From: Candidatus Vicinibacter proximus
GTDB taxonomy: Bacteria; Bacteroidota; Bacteroidia; Chitinophagales; Saprospiraceae
Length of the DNA: 64,000 nucleotides
Assembly: GCA_016713905.1 (NCBI GenBank)
Contig: JADJOE010000001.1
Location: forward strand, 1,489,001 to 1,553,000
Direction of reading: 5' to 3'
In this document: one piece after another, positions 9,071 through 18,228 of the stretch
Numbering within the stretch: position 1 is the first letter of the stretch
Layout of the letters: the number at the start of each line of letters is the position of its first letter
Made by a program: the position numbers and the translations under genes
Notes under the pieces: generated by a model
What the model was told of the DNA's origin: nothing
The model's database searches: none
Seen by the model: the letters and a program-made list of their open reading frames with translations, nothing else

Positions 9071-9862
9071 ATGAATACAAAAATGAAGGTCGGATTGGTA
9101 ATAGGGTTGTATATTGTTACAATGCTGGCGGTGGTATTCGTATGGCTGAATTCCATCAGGGAGCAACGAACTCAAAAGTCAGGCCAATTGAAAATTCTGA
9201 TCATTAAACCATCTGGAGAAAATCAATTGCTTGAGGAAAAGGATGTTCGACAGGCAGTGGCTAGTTTTTATAAAAAGGATTGGAGAAAAATTCCAATCTA
9301 TGCGCTTCGCACCTCTGATTTAGAAAGGTATCTGGAGAGTCAGGCAGTAATACATCATGCAGAAGTATTTATTGATTCAAAGAAGAATCTTCATGTTGAA
9401 ATGTATCAGCGAGATCCCTTAATGCGAGTGGCTGATATTCTAGGGAATCAATTTTATATCGATGTCGAAGGAAAGAGAATTCCAAATTCAAGGAATTATT
9501 CTGCACGAGTTCCTGTTGTAACTGGTATTTCCCACCCTTTTAAAGGACATGACATTTGGCAAAAGGAAAATGTTGAGTACAGGACTGTTTATCAACTCGC
9601 AAAAGAAATTGTAAAAGAACCATTTATAAGGTCACTTGTTGAACAGATAGATTTATTACCATCCGGGGAATTGGTACTTGTTCCAAAGATAGGAAATGAA
9701 AAAATTCATTTTGGCGGCATTGACAATATTAATGAAAAACTTGAAAAACTTAAATTTTTTTACCAGGAAGGATTAAGATATGAAGGATGGAATGTCTATC
9801 AGACTATTGATTTAAAGAACAAAGATCAGGTAGTGTGTCGGAAAAATTCTTCTGAAATTTAA
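9071..9862 (+). CDS. ftsQ: Cell division protein FtsQ
   Basis: The 263-residue product is predicted to be a bitopic membrane protein: a short cytoplasmic N-terminus, one membrane span (about residues 7-27) and a periplasmic part with a POTRA-like beginning (LKILIIKPSGENQLLEEKDVRQAV) followed by a beta domain (YQRDPLMRVADILGNQFYIDVEGKRIP). FtsQ scaffolds the divisome together with FtsB and FtsL. Sequence conservation in this family is low, so the call rests on topology, POTRA pattern, length and the position murC-ftsQ-ftsA-ftsZ, which is invariant in many bacteria. A 25-base gap separates it from ftsA. Confidence 0.9.
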   Translation: MNTKMKVGLVIGLYIVTMLAVVFVWLNSIREQRTQKSGQLKILIIKPSGENQLLEEKDVRQAVASFYKKDWRKIPIYALRTSDLERYLESQAVIHHAEVFIDSKKNLHVEMYQRDPLMRVADILGNQFYIDVEGKRIPNSRNYSARVPVVTGISHPFKGHDIWQKENVEYRTVYQLAKEIVKEPFIRSLVEQIDLLPSGELVLVPKIGNEKIHFGGIDNINEKLEKLKFFYQEGLRYEGWNVYQTIDLKNKDQVVCRKNSSEI

Positions 9863-9887
9863 TTTTAAAACTCAAACTTATCAGCAT

Positions 9888-11243
9888 ATGGAATCACATA
9901 ATAATCAAAACCCGGAAATTATTGCCGCGCTTGATATTGGCACCACAAAAGTATGTGTGGTCGTTGGAAAGCGAAATATTCTGAACAAAATTGAAGTACT
10001 TGGCTATGGCAAAGTGAGTTCAGAGGGGGTGATCAGAGGAGTGGTCTCAAACATTGACAAGACTGTAAAAGCGATTAGTGATGCGATAGATCTTGCAGAG
10101 AAAATGAGTCGACATGAGATTCAGAAAGTCCATGTCGGAATCGCAGGTCAGCATATCAAAAGTCTCCAACATCAAGGAGTATTGTACAGAAATAATCCGC
10201 AGGAAGAAATTACCCGTGAAGATGTGGAAAAACTAGTCCAGGATATGTATAAAATTGCCTTGCCTCCGGGTGATCAAATTTTACATGTGATACCTCAGGA
10301 GTTTACCGTAGATGACGAAGAAGGAATTATGGATCCGGTAGGAATGTCCGGCTCAAGGTTGCAATCCAATTTTCATATAATAACCGGTAACACATCTGCT
10401 GCAAGTAATATACTAAGATGTATTGAAAAAGCAGGATTGGTAGCTGAAAGTATGACACTTGAGCCTCTGGCTTCTGCAGAGTCAGTGTTGTCTAAAGAAG
10501 AAAAGGAAGCCGGAGTAGTGATGGTTGATATTGGCGGAGGCACCACGGATGTTACCATCTATAATGAAGGCATCATTCGGTACACGTCTGTGATACCTAT
10601 TGGAAGCAATATGATCACAAAAGATATTAAAGCAGGATGCTCCGTTACTCAAGAACAAGCTGAAAAATTAAAGGTCCGTTTTGGGTCTGCATTAAGCGAG
10701 GAGATTGTTGACAATAGGATTATCACAATTCCAGGATTAATGGGTAGAGAGCCAAAGGAAATTTCAGAAAAAAATCTGGCAAGAATTATTCAGGCAAGGG
10801 TAGAGGAAATATTTGAATACGTGATGTGGGACATTCACAGAAGTGGTTATGAGAATAAATTAGTTGCCGGAATAGTGCTGACAGGTGGAGGTTCTTTGCT
10901 TAAGAATCTTGAACTTTTGGCCGAGTATCAGACTGGATTGGCTGCAAGAATTGGCTATCCAACGGAGCATTTGTCCTCACATTATATGGATGAAGTATCT
11001 AATCCAATGTTTTCAACCAGTATGGGACTTGTTTTTGAAGGAATGAAGAAAATGGCTCCAGTAAAATCAGAACCAAGGAAAATAGTTCCTGAAGTATTTG
11101 ATTTGGTTGAAGACAATATTGAAACTACTGAAGAATTAGAAAGACAAGAAGGAAAACGAGAAGGTTGGTTGGGTAGGTTTGTAAATAAGGGTTATTCTTC
11201 CGTTAAAGAATTTTTTGAAGCAAGCCCTGATTCTGAATTTTAA
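9888..11243 (+). CDS. ftsA: Cell division protein FtsA
   Basis: FtsA is the actin-like protein that ties the FtsZ ring to the membrane. The 451-residue product has the actin-fold motifs AALDIGTTKVCVVVG (phosphate 1, about residues 13-27), MVDIGGGTTDVTIY (phosphate 2, near 212) and GIVLTGGGSLLKNL (adenosine motif, near 330), plus the inserted 1C domain between the first two. After a charged linker the C-terminus (WLGRFVNKGYSSVKEFFEA) can form the amphipathic membrane-targeting helix. It follows ftsQ and precedes ftsZ, from which it is separated by a very AT-rich gap. Confidence 0.96.
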   Translation: MESHNNQNPEIIAALDIGTTKVCVVVGKRNILNKIEVLGYGKVSSEGVIRGVVSNIDKTVKAISDAIDLAEKMSRHEIQKVHVGIAGQHIKSLQHQGVLYRNNPQEEITREDVEKLVQDMYKIALPPGDQILHVIPQEFTVDDEEGIMDPVGMSGSRLQSNFHIITGNTSAASNILRCIEKAGLVAESMTLEPLASAESVLSKEEKEAGVVMVDIGGGTTDVTIYNEGIIRYTSVIPIGSNMITKDIKAGCSVTQEQAEKLKVRFGSALSEEIVDNRIITIPGLMGREPKEISEKNLARIIQARVEEIFEYVMWDIHRSGYENKLVAGIVLTGGGSLLKNLELLAEYQTGLAARIGYPTEHLSSHYMDEVSNPMFSTSMGLVFEGMKKMAPVKSEPRKIVPEVFDLVEDNIETTEELERQEGKREGWLGRFVNKGYSSVKEFFEASPDSEF

Positions 11244-11296
11244 TTAAAAATATATATAATTTTTTTTATAATTTATTTTTATTTATAATATATAAT

Positions 11297-11310
11297 TATA
11301 TATCTTTACG
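11297..11310 (+). promoter_or_regulatory. Putative ftsZ promoter -7 element
   Basis: The 94-base gap between ftsA and ftsZ is almost pure A/T. It holds TATCTTTA at 11301-11308, one base from the Bacteroidota -7 consensus TAnnTTTG, 29 bases before the ftsZ ATG. No clear -33 TTG is placed at the usual distance, so this is a weak candidate for a separate ftsZ promoter inside the cluster. Confidence 0.35.
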
Positions 11311-11337
11311 TCATAAACAAATATTAAAAAAGATTAT

Positions 11338-12732
11338 ATGAATCAAACCTCTATAATCAAAGTTATCGGAGTCGGAGGAGGGGGGACTAATGCAGTTACT
11401 CAGATGTATAATCTGGGCATAAGAGGTGTTGATTTTGCAGTTTGTAACACGGATCAACAAAGTTTAGACATTAGTTCAGTACCCACTAAAATTCAATTGG
11501 GCCCATTGCTCACTGTTGGTAGAGGTGCCGGAAATAATCCTGAAGTTGGAAGACAAGCATGTCTTGAATCCGCTGAGGAGCTCCGAAGATTTCTAGAAAA
11601 AGATACAAAAATGCTGTTTATTACAGCAGGTATGGGAGGAGGAACAGGTACTGGTGCTGCGCCCATCATTGCAAAGGTTGCCAGGGAACTTGAAATATTA
11701 ACTGTAGGTATTGTTACTCTCCCATTTCAATTTGAAGGTCCCAGACGCGGTAGATTAGCATTTGAGGGACTTGATCAACTGAAGCAAAATGTTGATTCAC
11801 TGATTGTGATTTCAAACAATAAGCTTCGCGAGATGTATGGCAACTTATCTATGTCATGCGCCTTTTCCAATGCAGACAATATTTTAGCAACCGCTGCCAA
11901 GGGTATAGCTGAAATCATTACAGTCCCAGGCTATATAAATGTCGATTTTGAAGATGTTAATTTTGTAATGAAGGATAGTGGTGTGTCCATCATGGGTAGT
12001 GCTTTGGCAAAAGGTGAAGACAGGGCAAGAAAAGTAATTGAGAGCGCTTTAAATTCTCCGTTGCTTGAAGATAATGACATCAGAGGAGCCAAACATATTT
12101 TGTTAAACATTACGACTGGAAGAAACCCTGAAATCACGATGGATGAGGTCGGTGAAATAACCGAATACATACAACAAGAAGCAGGTTATGATACCGATTT
12201 GATTTGGGGCTCATGTGTAGATGAAAGTCTTGAAGATCAAATTAGTGTGACCTTAATTGCGACTGGTTTTGGTCAGGGTTATAAGAATCGATCAAATCAG
12301 GAAGCTGTTAAAAAAGTTGTTATTGATTTAAACGAAGATGAGCTTGAGATTGCAAGGACCGATTCACCCGAATCTACGTCAGCACAAACGGTAGAATTTG
12401 AGGATGAGTTTATTGCTCCTGGGTCTAAAGATAATGGGTTAAATACTTTGAGTTTTTATTATCAGGAAAATAGTCCTAAGAAAGAAGAAATTAAATCACC
12501 AGAAATAAAATCACTTTTTAATAAGCCATTAACTGGAAACAAACCTTTAACTGAAGGCAAGAATCTTGCTGATGCTGAAAACACACCTGCTTACGAGCGA
12601 AGGAACGTAAGGCTAGACAGGATAAATTCTTCTGCGGAAACAACAATTTCCCGCACCAGAATCTTCATGGATGAAGAAAATAAACTTGAAATCCGGGAAG
12701 AAAACTCATTCCTTCACGACAATGTTGACTAA
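11338..12732 (+). CDS. ftsZ: Cell division protein FtsZ
   Basis: FtsZ is the tubulin-like GTPase that forms the division ring. The 464-residue protein has IKVIGVGGGGTNAV at the N-terminus, the tubulin signature GMGGGTGTGAAP near residue 100, the PFQFEGPRR segment near 130 and the T7 region around SNADNILA near 180. After about residue 320 comes a long acidic, Ser/Thr-rich linker. The TPAYERRNVRLDR segment near residue 420 resembles the conserved peptide that binds FtsA in Bacteroidota, but a further ~40 residues follow it. It is the last gene of the cluster and is followed by a strong terminator. Confidence 0.97.
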   Translation: MNQTSIIKVIGVGGGGTNAVTQMYNLGIRGVDFAVCNTDQQSLDISSVPTKIQLGPLLTVGRGAGNNPEVGRQACLESAEELRRFLEKDTKMLFITAGMGGGTGTGAAPIIAKVARELEILTVGIVTLPFQFEGPRRGRLAFEGLDQLKQNVDSLIVISNNKLREMYGNLSMSCAFSNADNILATAAKGIAEIITVPGYINVDFEDVNFVMKDSGVSIMGSALAKGEDRARKVIESALNSPLLEDNDIRGAKHILLNITTGRNPEITMDEVGEITEYIQQEAGYDTDLIWGSCVDESLEDQISVTLIATGFGQGYKNRSNQEAVKKVVIDLNEDELEIARTDSPESTSAQTVEFEDEFIAPGSKDNGLNTLSFYYQENSPKKEEIKSPEIKSLFNKPLTGNKPLTEGKNLADAENTPAYERRNVRLDRINSSAETTISRTRIFMDEENKLEIREENSFLHDNVD

Positions 12733-12777
12733 AGAAGCTTCGTCTTTTCATACCTTTTCATGAGATTGGTTTATTAT

Positions 12778-12808
12778 GACCCGGGGTGGTTCCCGGGTCT
12801 TTTTTTTT
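12778..12808 (+). terminator. Rho-independent terminator of the dcw cluster
   Basis: A perfect 8-bp GC-rich stem (GACCCGGG at 12778-12785 with CCCGGGTC at 12792-12799) with a 6-base loop is followed by nine T residues. It lies 45 bases after the ftsZ stop and closes the division and cell-wall operon. Confidence 0.93.
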
Positions 12809-13150
12809 GTTTGAGTTAATTTACAGAATCCATTCAAACTTTAACCCAATTTGTGAATCAATATTTATACTTTAGTAAAATTTAATTATTACAAAATGCT
12901 ATTAACCTTTGATGTCAGGTTTTCAAAATGTAGAAATTTTTCTTTTCCGACAAGATAGATGGATAAATATTAATCAGTTTTTTATATACTAATCCTGGAT
13001 TTAATAATTTTAAGGTAAGTTCTTTTTTACTGTACAATAATTTTCGAGTTTTTTTACAAACTCCGGTTAACCAAATTCAATTGGAATCTTGATCATTCGA
13101 AAACAAAAATTCCAGAGTATAATTGTAGAATCAAATAATTGTTGCTTGAT

Positions 13151-13189
13151 AAAAAACAAAAAAAAGGCCACTCAAAAAGAATGGCCTTT
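13151..13189 (-). terminator. Rho-independent terminator of the S9 peptidase gene
   Basis: Read on the minus strand, AAAGGCCA and TGGCCTTT (13163-13170 and 13182-13189 on the plus strand) form an 8-bp stem with an 11-base loop, followed by a long T-rich tract. It lies 19 bases beyond the peptidase stop codon. Confidence 0.9.
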
Positions 13190-13207
13190 AAGTTTATGTT
13201 TCTAAAA

Positions 13208-15874
13208 TTATTGTAGCATCCCTGTCATTAGAGCTCCACCTAATTCAGGTATAGTTATGCTATATTTCAGAGCTTTTGGAGCTGAAGTCTTTGCAACCCA
13301 TACTGTCAATACTCCAGGATCTGCATTTGCAGGTTTAACTTCCACTTTAAAGCAATCGACATTATTAATCATCTCTGACCCAACCACCTCTAAGCTCATT
13401 AGTTTTTGTTCCATTTTTTGGAGATCCGAATTAACGATAAGGGTTTTGTAATCACTTGTTAGCGGAAGGCAGGCAATATACATATATGGTGCAGGGCCAT
13501 CCGCGAATACCGGATTATCAATTTTTATATTCAGTTCTGATTTATTTCCGCTCATATTCATTTTTCCGGAAATGGCATTTTCATGATAAATCAAATCCAT
13601 GTTTATAGGACCTTGATCTATATATCTTGAAATTTGATTTAAATTTCCTTTCTGAAATTTACCAAAATCTTTTAAGCTACCGGTAGGCATATCCATATTG
13701 CTGGAGACCAGCCAATGTTTACCTTCATCCTTAATATTAATTTTTTCTTCGAAATCCATTTTTTGTCCCATCATTTCCAAATTGACTAAATAAGTATAAT
13801 CACCCGGAATTAAATCTTTTGAAGCGATAGCTGCAGTGATCTGTGAAGCGTCCAATTTTTTTGGCATGGTTACAGTGCGCACATCGACTGTAATTTCTTG
13901 TAATCTTTTGGCTACTTCAGGCTTAATGTCTTCTTGATATCTTCCTCCTAAGTGTTTGGCTAAAAATTTTTCAGCTGCCGCAACAAATGCCATGTTGTTC
14001 ACTGGACGTGCAAAACCATGTCCTTCATCCGGGGCACAAATGTATTCCACCGGAAGATTCTTATCTCTCATGGCAATTACAATTTGGTCGGATTCTGCTT
14101 TTTTTACTCTTGGGTCATTCGCTCCCTGGACTATTAAGAGTGGAACTTTAATTTTGTCTACGAAAAACAAAGGGGATTGTTTTTTCAATTGAGCCTCACC
14201 CTCAGGATTTGTTGGATCTCCCATCCTTTCATGGAAAACTTTTCTTCCTGCCTCCCAATATGCAGGAATTGATTGTAGTAATGTAATCAAACTTGATGGT
14301 CCAACAATCGACACTCCACATGCATAAACATCCGGTGTAAAAGTTACCCCAGCTAAAGTAGCATACCCACCATATGACCCCCCAAGTATTCCAACTCTCT
14401 TTGGATCAACAATTCCTTTTTTTATTAAATATTGCACACCGAATGTAATATCATCCTGCATTTTTTCACCCCATTGTTTGTTGCCTGCATTGATAAATTT
14501 TTTACCATAACCTGTGGATCCTCTAAAATTTGGTTGGAGTACAGCGTATCCACGATTAGACCACAATTGAGCATAAGCATCATATCCCCAGGAATTCCTG
14601 GCCCATGGTCCACCATGTGGATTTACAATAAGCGGTAAATTTTTTGAACTAAGTCCTTTTGGTAAGGTTAGGTAAGCCGGAATTTCTAATCCATCTGAGG
14701 ACTTGTATCGAATTACAGTCATTGGGGAAAGATCTTCAACAGGCATTTTTGGTCGTGGTCTATATTGAAAAGTTGTCTTTTTTGATCGTCTGTCATATAA
14801 ATACTTTGCTCCCGGATCAGTATCAGAATAAACGGACAATAACCAAGTCATTTCATCTTTTGTACTGTTGTCAAAGGAAATTTCCATACCCTTGAATTGT
14901 TTCTTTAAAAGCTTATATTCTGCTTCATATTTTTTGTCCTTCCAGTAAATTCTTGTTTTATCATCCTCATAAAATGTTGCAATTAGATTTTGTGTAATAT
15001 CAGAAAATGAAGCGTTGCCAAAATCCACTTTTTTTTCTGGGTCAGATTCAATTACATTCATTTTTAAGGTATTGATGTTAAAAAGTACCAATCTAGATAA
15101 ATTAATTTCGTTCCCAACATCTGTAACCATGTAAATCTGTTGTCCATCCGGATGAAAATTAACAGGGTAGTAACTTTCTAAAATATTACTTGAATAAATT
15201 TTAGTAAAGCCACTATTATCTAACCTAAGCAGATCTGTAGAGCCATCAGGATTAGATTTCATGGAAAGGCGCAATTTATCTTTATGATCAAATATCCATG
15301 CAACCATCCTGTCTTCATTTTTTCTGATCAGTTTTTTTTCACCAGTGGAAATTCTTACCTCATATAAATCATGCCATGCAGCATCCCGATCATTCAATCC
15401 AACATAAATTAAATCGGGATTGCTTTTTGGAACTGAGTAAATCATTGCTCTGACATTTGGCATATCTGTAAGGTTTCTAGAAGTAGGCACATCCATTCCT
15501 TCTGTTAATTTTTCAGCAGGATTAACTGCATAAATATGATAATTTTCGTTTCCACCTTTATCCTGCACATATAAAATATATTTACTGTCCCTTGACCAAA
15601 AATAAGATCCAAGAGGCCTTAGGGTGTCTGCAGTAATAGGTTTTGCAGCGGTAAATTCTTCTGAAGCCTTTTTTACCCAAATATTTCTAGTCCCTTTATA
15701 TGGTTTGATAAAACTCATGAACTTGCCATTTGGTGAAAGTTGGGCGCCTGATATTTCAGGATCTCCAAAAAATATTTCACGATCTATAAGCGGAGGTTGT
15801 CCGGATTTTTTTTTCTGTGCCTGTAAAGTAAGGCCTGTTATACAAGATAAAAACATTAACAAAGCTATTTTCAT
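13208..15874 (-). CDS. Exported S9 family (prolyl oligopeptidase-type) serine peptidase with extra C-terminal domain
   Basis: The 888-residue product has a signal peptide (MKIALLMFLSCITGLTLQAQ), a beta-propeller region (about 30-380) and an alpha/beta-hydrolase catalytic domain (about 385-645). The catalytic triad is visible: Ser500 in GGSYGGYA, Asp587 in GANDPRVKKAES, His619 in DEGHGFARP. S9 enzymes of this subtype cleave oligopeptides and are often periplasmic in Bacteroidota, feeding amino acid uptake. About 240 residues follow the usual end of the family; this tail looks beta-rich and is not part of the peptidase fold. The ATG at 15874 is chosen because the signal peptide starts there; an in-frame TTG at 15895 would add seven residues. 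It stands alone, with its own terminator. Confidence 0.92.
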   Translation of the reverse strand: MKIALLMFLSCITGLTLQAQKKKSGQPPLIDREIFFGDPEISGAQLSPNGKFMSFIKPYKGTRNIWVKKASEEFTAAKPITADTLRPLGSYFWSRDSKYILYVQDKGGNENYHIYAVNPAEKLTEGMDVPTSRNLTDMPNVRAMIYSVPKSNPDLIYVGLNDRDAAWHDLYEVRISTGEKKLIRKNEDRMVAWIFDHKDKLRLSMKSNPDGSTDLLRLDNSGFTKIYSSNILESYYPVNFHPDGQQIYMVTDVGNEINLSRLVLFNINTLKMNVIESDPEKKVDFGNASFSDITQNLIATFYEDDKTRIYWKDKKYEAEYKLLKKQFKGMEISFDNSTKDEMTWLLSVYSDTDPGAKYLYDRRSKKTTFQYRPRPKMPVEDLSPMTVIRYKSSDGLEIPAYLTLPKGLSSKNLPLIVNPHGGPWARNSWGYDAYAQLWSNRGYAVLQPNFRGSTGYGKKFINAGNKQWGEKMQDDITFGVQYLIKKGIVDPKRVGILGGSYGGYATLAGVTFTPDVYACGVSIVGPSSLITLLQSIPAYWEAGRKVFHERMGDPTNPEGEAQLKKQSPLFFVDKIKVPLLIVQGANDPRVKKAESDQIVIAMRDKNLPVEYICAPDEGHGFARPVNNMAFVAAAEKFLAKHLGGRYQEDIKPEVAKRLQEITVDVRTVTMPKKLDASQITAAIASKDLIPGDYTYLVNLEMMGQKMDFEEKINIKDEGKHWLVSSNMDMPTGSLKDFGKFQKGNLNQISRYIDQGPINMDLIYHENAISGKMNMSGNKSELNIKIDNPVFADGPAPYMYIACLPLTSDYKTLIVNSDLQKMEQKLMSLEVVGSEMINNVDCFKVEVKPANADPGVLTVWVAKTSAPKALKYSITIPELGGALMTGMLQ

Positions 15875-15959
15875 ATGATTAAAATTGAATTTCAAGGAAG
15901 ATTTTTAAAGTTTGATTTTTCGTAAATACCAACAAATAAACGGAAAGTTAAGTTTAATG

Positions 15960-16658
15960 TTATACAGTTTCCAAAAAATCATTGATAACCAAAGCAAGGG
16001 TTTCCGGATCCACTCGTTCTATCATATGGGGTGTGGCAGGAATTTCAACATATTTTCCATTTGGCAGAATATCTGCAATACTGCGGGACTCGGCTTCAAA
16101 TACAGTTTTATCCCTATCGCCCCTTGTGATTAAAACTTTCAATTTTAGTTTGAGTAATACAGCAGGGTCCAGTCTTGGATTATTTCCAAGATCTATCAAA
16201 AAATCTTTGGTGTAGCTAACCAATGTGTTCCAATTATCTCCGTGTAAGTCCATCAACGATTCAACTACCGCCGGATACTTAGAAAGTAATACTTCAGAAT
16301 CCACAAAAGAAAATTGTTCCATATATGTTCTGTCCGTCCAGTCAAATTTGGTTCCTAAAGTTATGACACTATTAAACGGAACAGGACTTATGGTTGCAGC
16401 ATAAAGGCCCACATATCCACCTAAGCTGTAACCAAAAATATTTGGATCCAAAATTTTATGCTGTTCGATAAAAGAATTTAATTCTTGACCGAGTTTATCG
16501 ATGCTTATACTTTCGGGTGGGTTTAAAAATTTTCCATGTCCTGAAAAATTTAAAAGAAAAACATTAAATTTATCCTTCAGTAATTCCGCCAACTTTTCAA
16601 GTTGTGTTGATGAACCCAAGGCCCCATGCAGAAGGATTATGTTTTTTAAACCTTTCAT
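15960..16658 (-). CDS. Alpha/beta hydrolase
   Basis: The 232-residue cytoplasmic protein has the fold's landmarks: the oxyanion loop LLHGALGSS near residue 10, the nucleophile elbow GYSLGGY near 77 (Ser79), a probable acid Asp in RGDRDKTV near 185, and the base His in TPHMIERV near 210. It resembles the small hydrolases related to MenH/BioH, but nothing here fixes the substrate; no menaquinone or biotin genes are nearby. It lies 85 bases upstream of the S9 peptidase on the same strand; no terminator separates them, so they may be co-transcribed. Confidence 0.85.
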   Translation of the reverse strand: MKGLKNIILLHGALGSSTQLEKLAELLKDKFNVFLLNFSGHGKFLNPPESISIDKLGQELNSFIEQHKILDPNIFGYSLGGYVGLYAATISPVPFNSVITLGTKFDWTDRTYMEQFSFVDSEVLLSKYPAVVESLMDLHGDNWNTLVSYTKDFLIDLGNNPRLDPAVLLKLKLKVLITRGDRDKTVFEAESRSIADILPNGKYVEIPATPHMIERVDPETLALVINDFLETV

Positions 16659-16872
16659 TTATATTTTGAGTTGAAATTTTACTTATCTTAAAATAGGTTT
16701 AATTTATTGCTTAATTTTCAACCTAGATTTTTCCCTAATCATGGCAATTTAAATTTTTGATTGGTAGTAAATATTTCTGTTTTTAAAGCAGAAAATTGGA
16801 AAATAATTCAAGCAAAGTTTAATCACTTTAAGAACAATTTAAAATTTAAGTGCAATATTTTAAAATTAATGC

Positions 16873-18111
16873 CTAATTTGAAAGAATGGAAATTATTTGG
16901 TTTCTGATGGATAATAAATATCTTTTTTGCAGATATAATCTTCTGTTAAAAAGGTATCTGGAAGATAGTGAAAGGTTTAAGAAATGATTGAATATGTATA
17001 ATGAAAAAATAATTCCGACAACCAATATTAATGTTGAAGCAATTCCAATATAAATCACACCTATTATCCCAACTGCCAGTATGGTGAGAATTGTTAAAAC
17101 AAGACTTAGCGCGAGCCTGACAGGTGGCACGAATTCAATATGCTTAATTTTTTTTAGTGTAAATATTTTTGCTCCCATCAAAGGTAAGCCCAGGGTAATT
17201 ATTCCTGGAATTCCCAAGATAAAAGAGATGATCAGTTCAACTGATCTCATAATTGATTTCAAAAATGAGCTCTGAACAGAGAATTCAAGGGAATCTATAG
17301 ATGTGAATTCTCTGGAATAATCTGCAGCCAAATCATTTAAAATTTGTTTATGTTCTGCTACTTTAGTCAGTAACTTTTGATGGATTTCAATTTCTTGAAA
17401 GGATTCCGGTGATATGGAATTTCGATATATTATTTCAAGAGTTCGAAATCTATTTTCATTAAATTCGTCAGGTGCAGACAAAACCACTTTATCCAAAGCC
17501 TCATAGAATTGCTGGGTAAGAAGACCTAATTTGTCTCCATTTATGGGTATATTTTTTAGAAATTCTGTAACCGACATCGGTGGTCCCATAAGAATTCGTA
17601 CTTCACCACCACGATGCAACACATTTGAGTAATTCATGCCACACGGCACCACCGTGAGGTCTTGGATTTTTTGTGCTTCCAATGAACCAATTGCAAGTCT
17701 TGCAGCGCCTTTCTGCAAGGGTCTTAAGTTACGAGTCATTAGTGTGCTCCCCTCAGGAAATATTAGTATGACATGCCCTTCAGATAATTTATTAAAACAA
17801 ATCTCAAATGTGCTTATATTATTTCTCAGTTTTTCAAATCCATCTCTTGATCGATAAATTGGAATCTGATATGTAGATTCTAGAATTGGTTTTAACCATT
17901 TTTTTTCAAACATATCGCCACGAACAAGAAAATGCAATGTGCGATGTTGAAAACAAGCTAAAATGATTGCTTCAAAAAATGAACTTGGGTGATTGCAAAT
18001 AAGTAAAACCGGACCTTTCTCGGGAATGTTCGTACTTCCCTGGGTGACTATCTTTTTAAAATAGAATCTTGAGGCAAGACTGACAAGAAAATGAAAAATC
18101 CTGTAAACCAT
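16873..18111 (-). CDS. PlsC-like glycerolipid acyltransferase
   Basis: The 412-residue protein carries the LPLAT acyltransferase domain in its first ~210 residues. Motif I reads NHPSSFFEA, where related Bacteroidota proteins have NHPxSFxDA, so the catalytic acid appears as Glu instead of Asp. Motif III is present as FPEGST, followed by RNLRPLQKGAARLA, and a later GPP segment is seen. Near residues 290-370 there are two or three membrane spans. The family transfers acyl groups to glycerol-phosphate or related acceptors at the inner membrane. The ATG at 18111 is preferred to a TTG at 18120. A TATCTTTG element lies only 6 bases upstream, so the mRNA may be leaderless. Confidence 0.85.
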   Translation of the reverse strand: MVYRIFHFLVSLASRFYFKKIVTQGSTNIPEKGPVLLICNHPSSFFEAIILACFQHRTLHFLVRGDMFEKKWLKPILESTYQIPIYRSRDGFEKLRNNISTFEICFNKLSEGHVILIFPEGSTLMTRNLRPLQKGAARLAIGSLEAQKIQDLTVVPCGMNYSNVLHRGGEVRILMGPPMSVTEFLKNIPINGDKLGLLTQQFYEALDKVVLSAPDEFNENRFRTLEIIYRNSISPESFQEIEIHQKLLTKVAEHKQILNDLAADYSREFTSIDSLEFSVQSSFLKSIMRSVELIISFILGIPGIITLGLPLMGAKIFTLKKIKHIEFVPPVRLALSLVLTILTILAVGIIGVIYIGIASTLILVVGIIFSLYIFNHFLNLSLSSRYLFNRRLYLQKRYLLSIRNQIISILSN

Positions 18112-18117
18112 AGTACG

Positions 18118-18125
18118 CAAAGATA
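18118..18125 (-). promoter_or_regulatory. Promoter -7 element of the acyltransferase gene
   Basis: On the minus strand this reads TATCTTTG, a perfect match to the Bacteroidota consensus TAnnTTTG. Only six bases separate it from the ATG at 18111, which would place transcription start at or next to the start codon. No convincing -33 TTG was found at 17-20 bases. Confidence 0.5.
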
Positions 18126-18200
18126 TTAATATAGTGATTTGAATTTTACTTATTTTTCAAGGGTGTTTTAAGAATAGGCAGGATAGTCTATAATTCTTTC

Positions 18201-18208
18201 TAATTTTG
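18201..18208 (+). promoter_or_regulatory. Putative miaA promoter -7 element
   Basis: TAATTTTG matches TAnnTTTG and lies 20 bases before the GTG start of miaA. No good -33 element is seen at the normal spacing. Confidence 0.4.
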
Positions 18209-18228
18209 AATTATTTTGAAAGAAAACC

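Larger units (their letters stand above)
12733..13207. other. Convergent intergenic region between ftsZ and the S9 peptidase gene
   Basis: This 475-base gap holds the ftsZ terminator at its left and the terminator of the opposing peptidase gene at its right. The ~340 AT-rich bases between show no open frame of note, no tRNA-like fold and no clear repeat. Confidence 0.6.
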
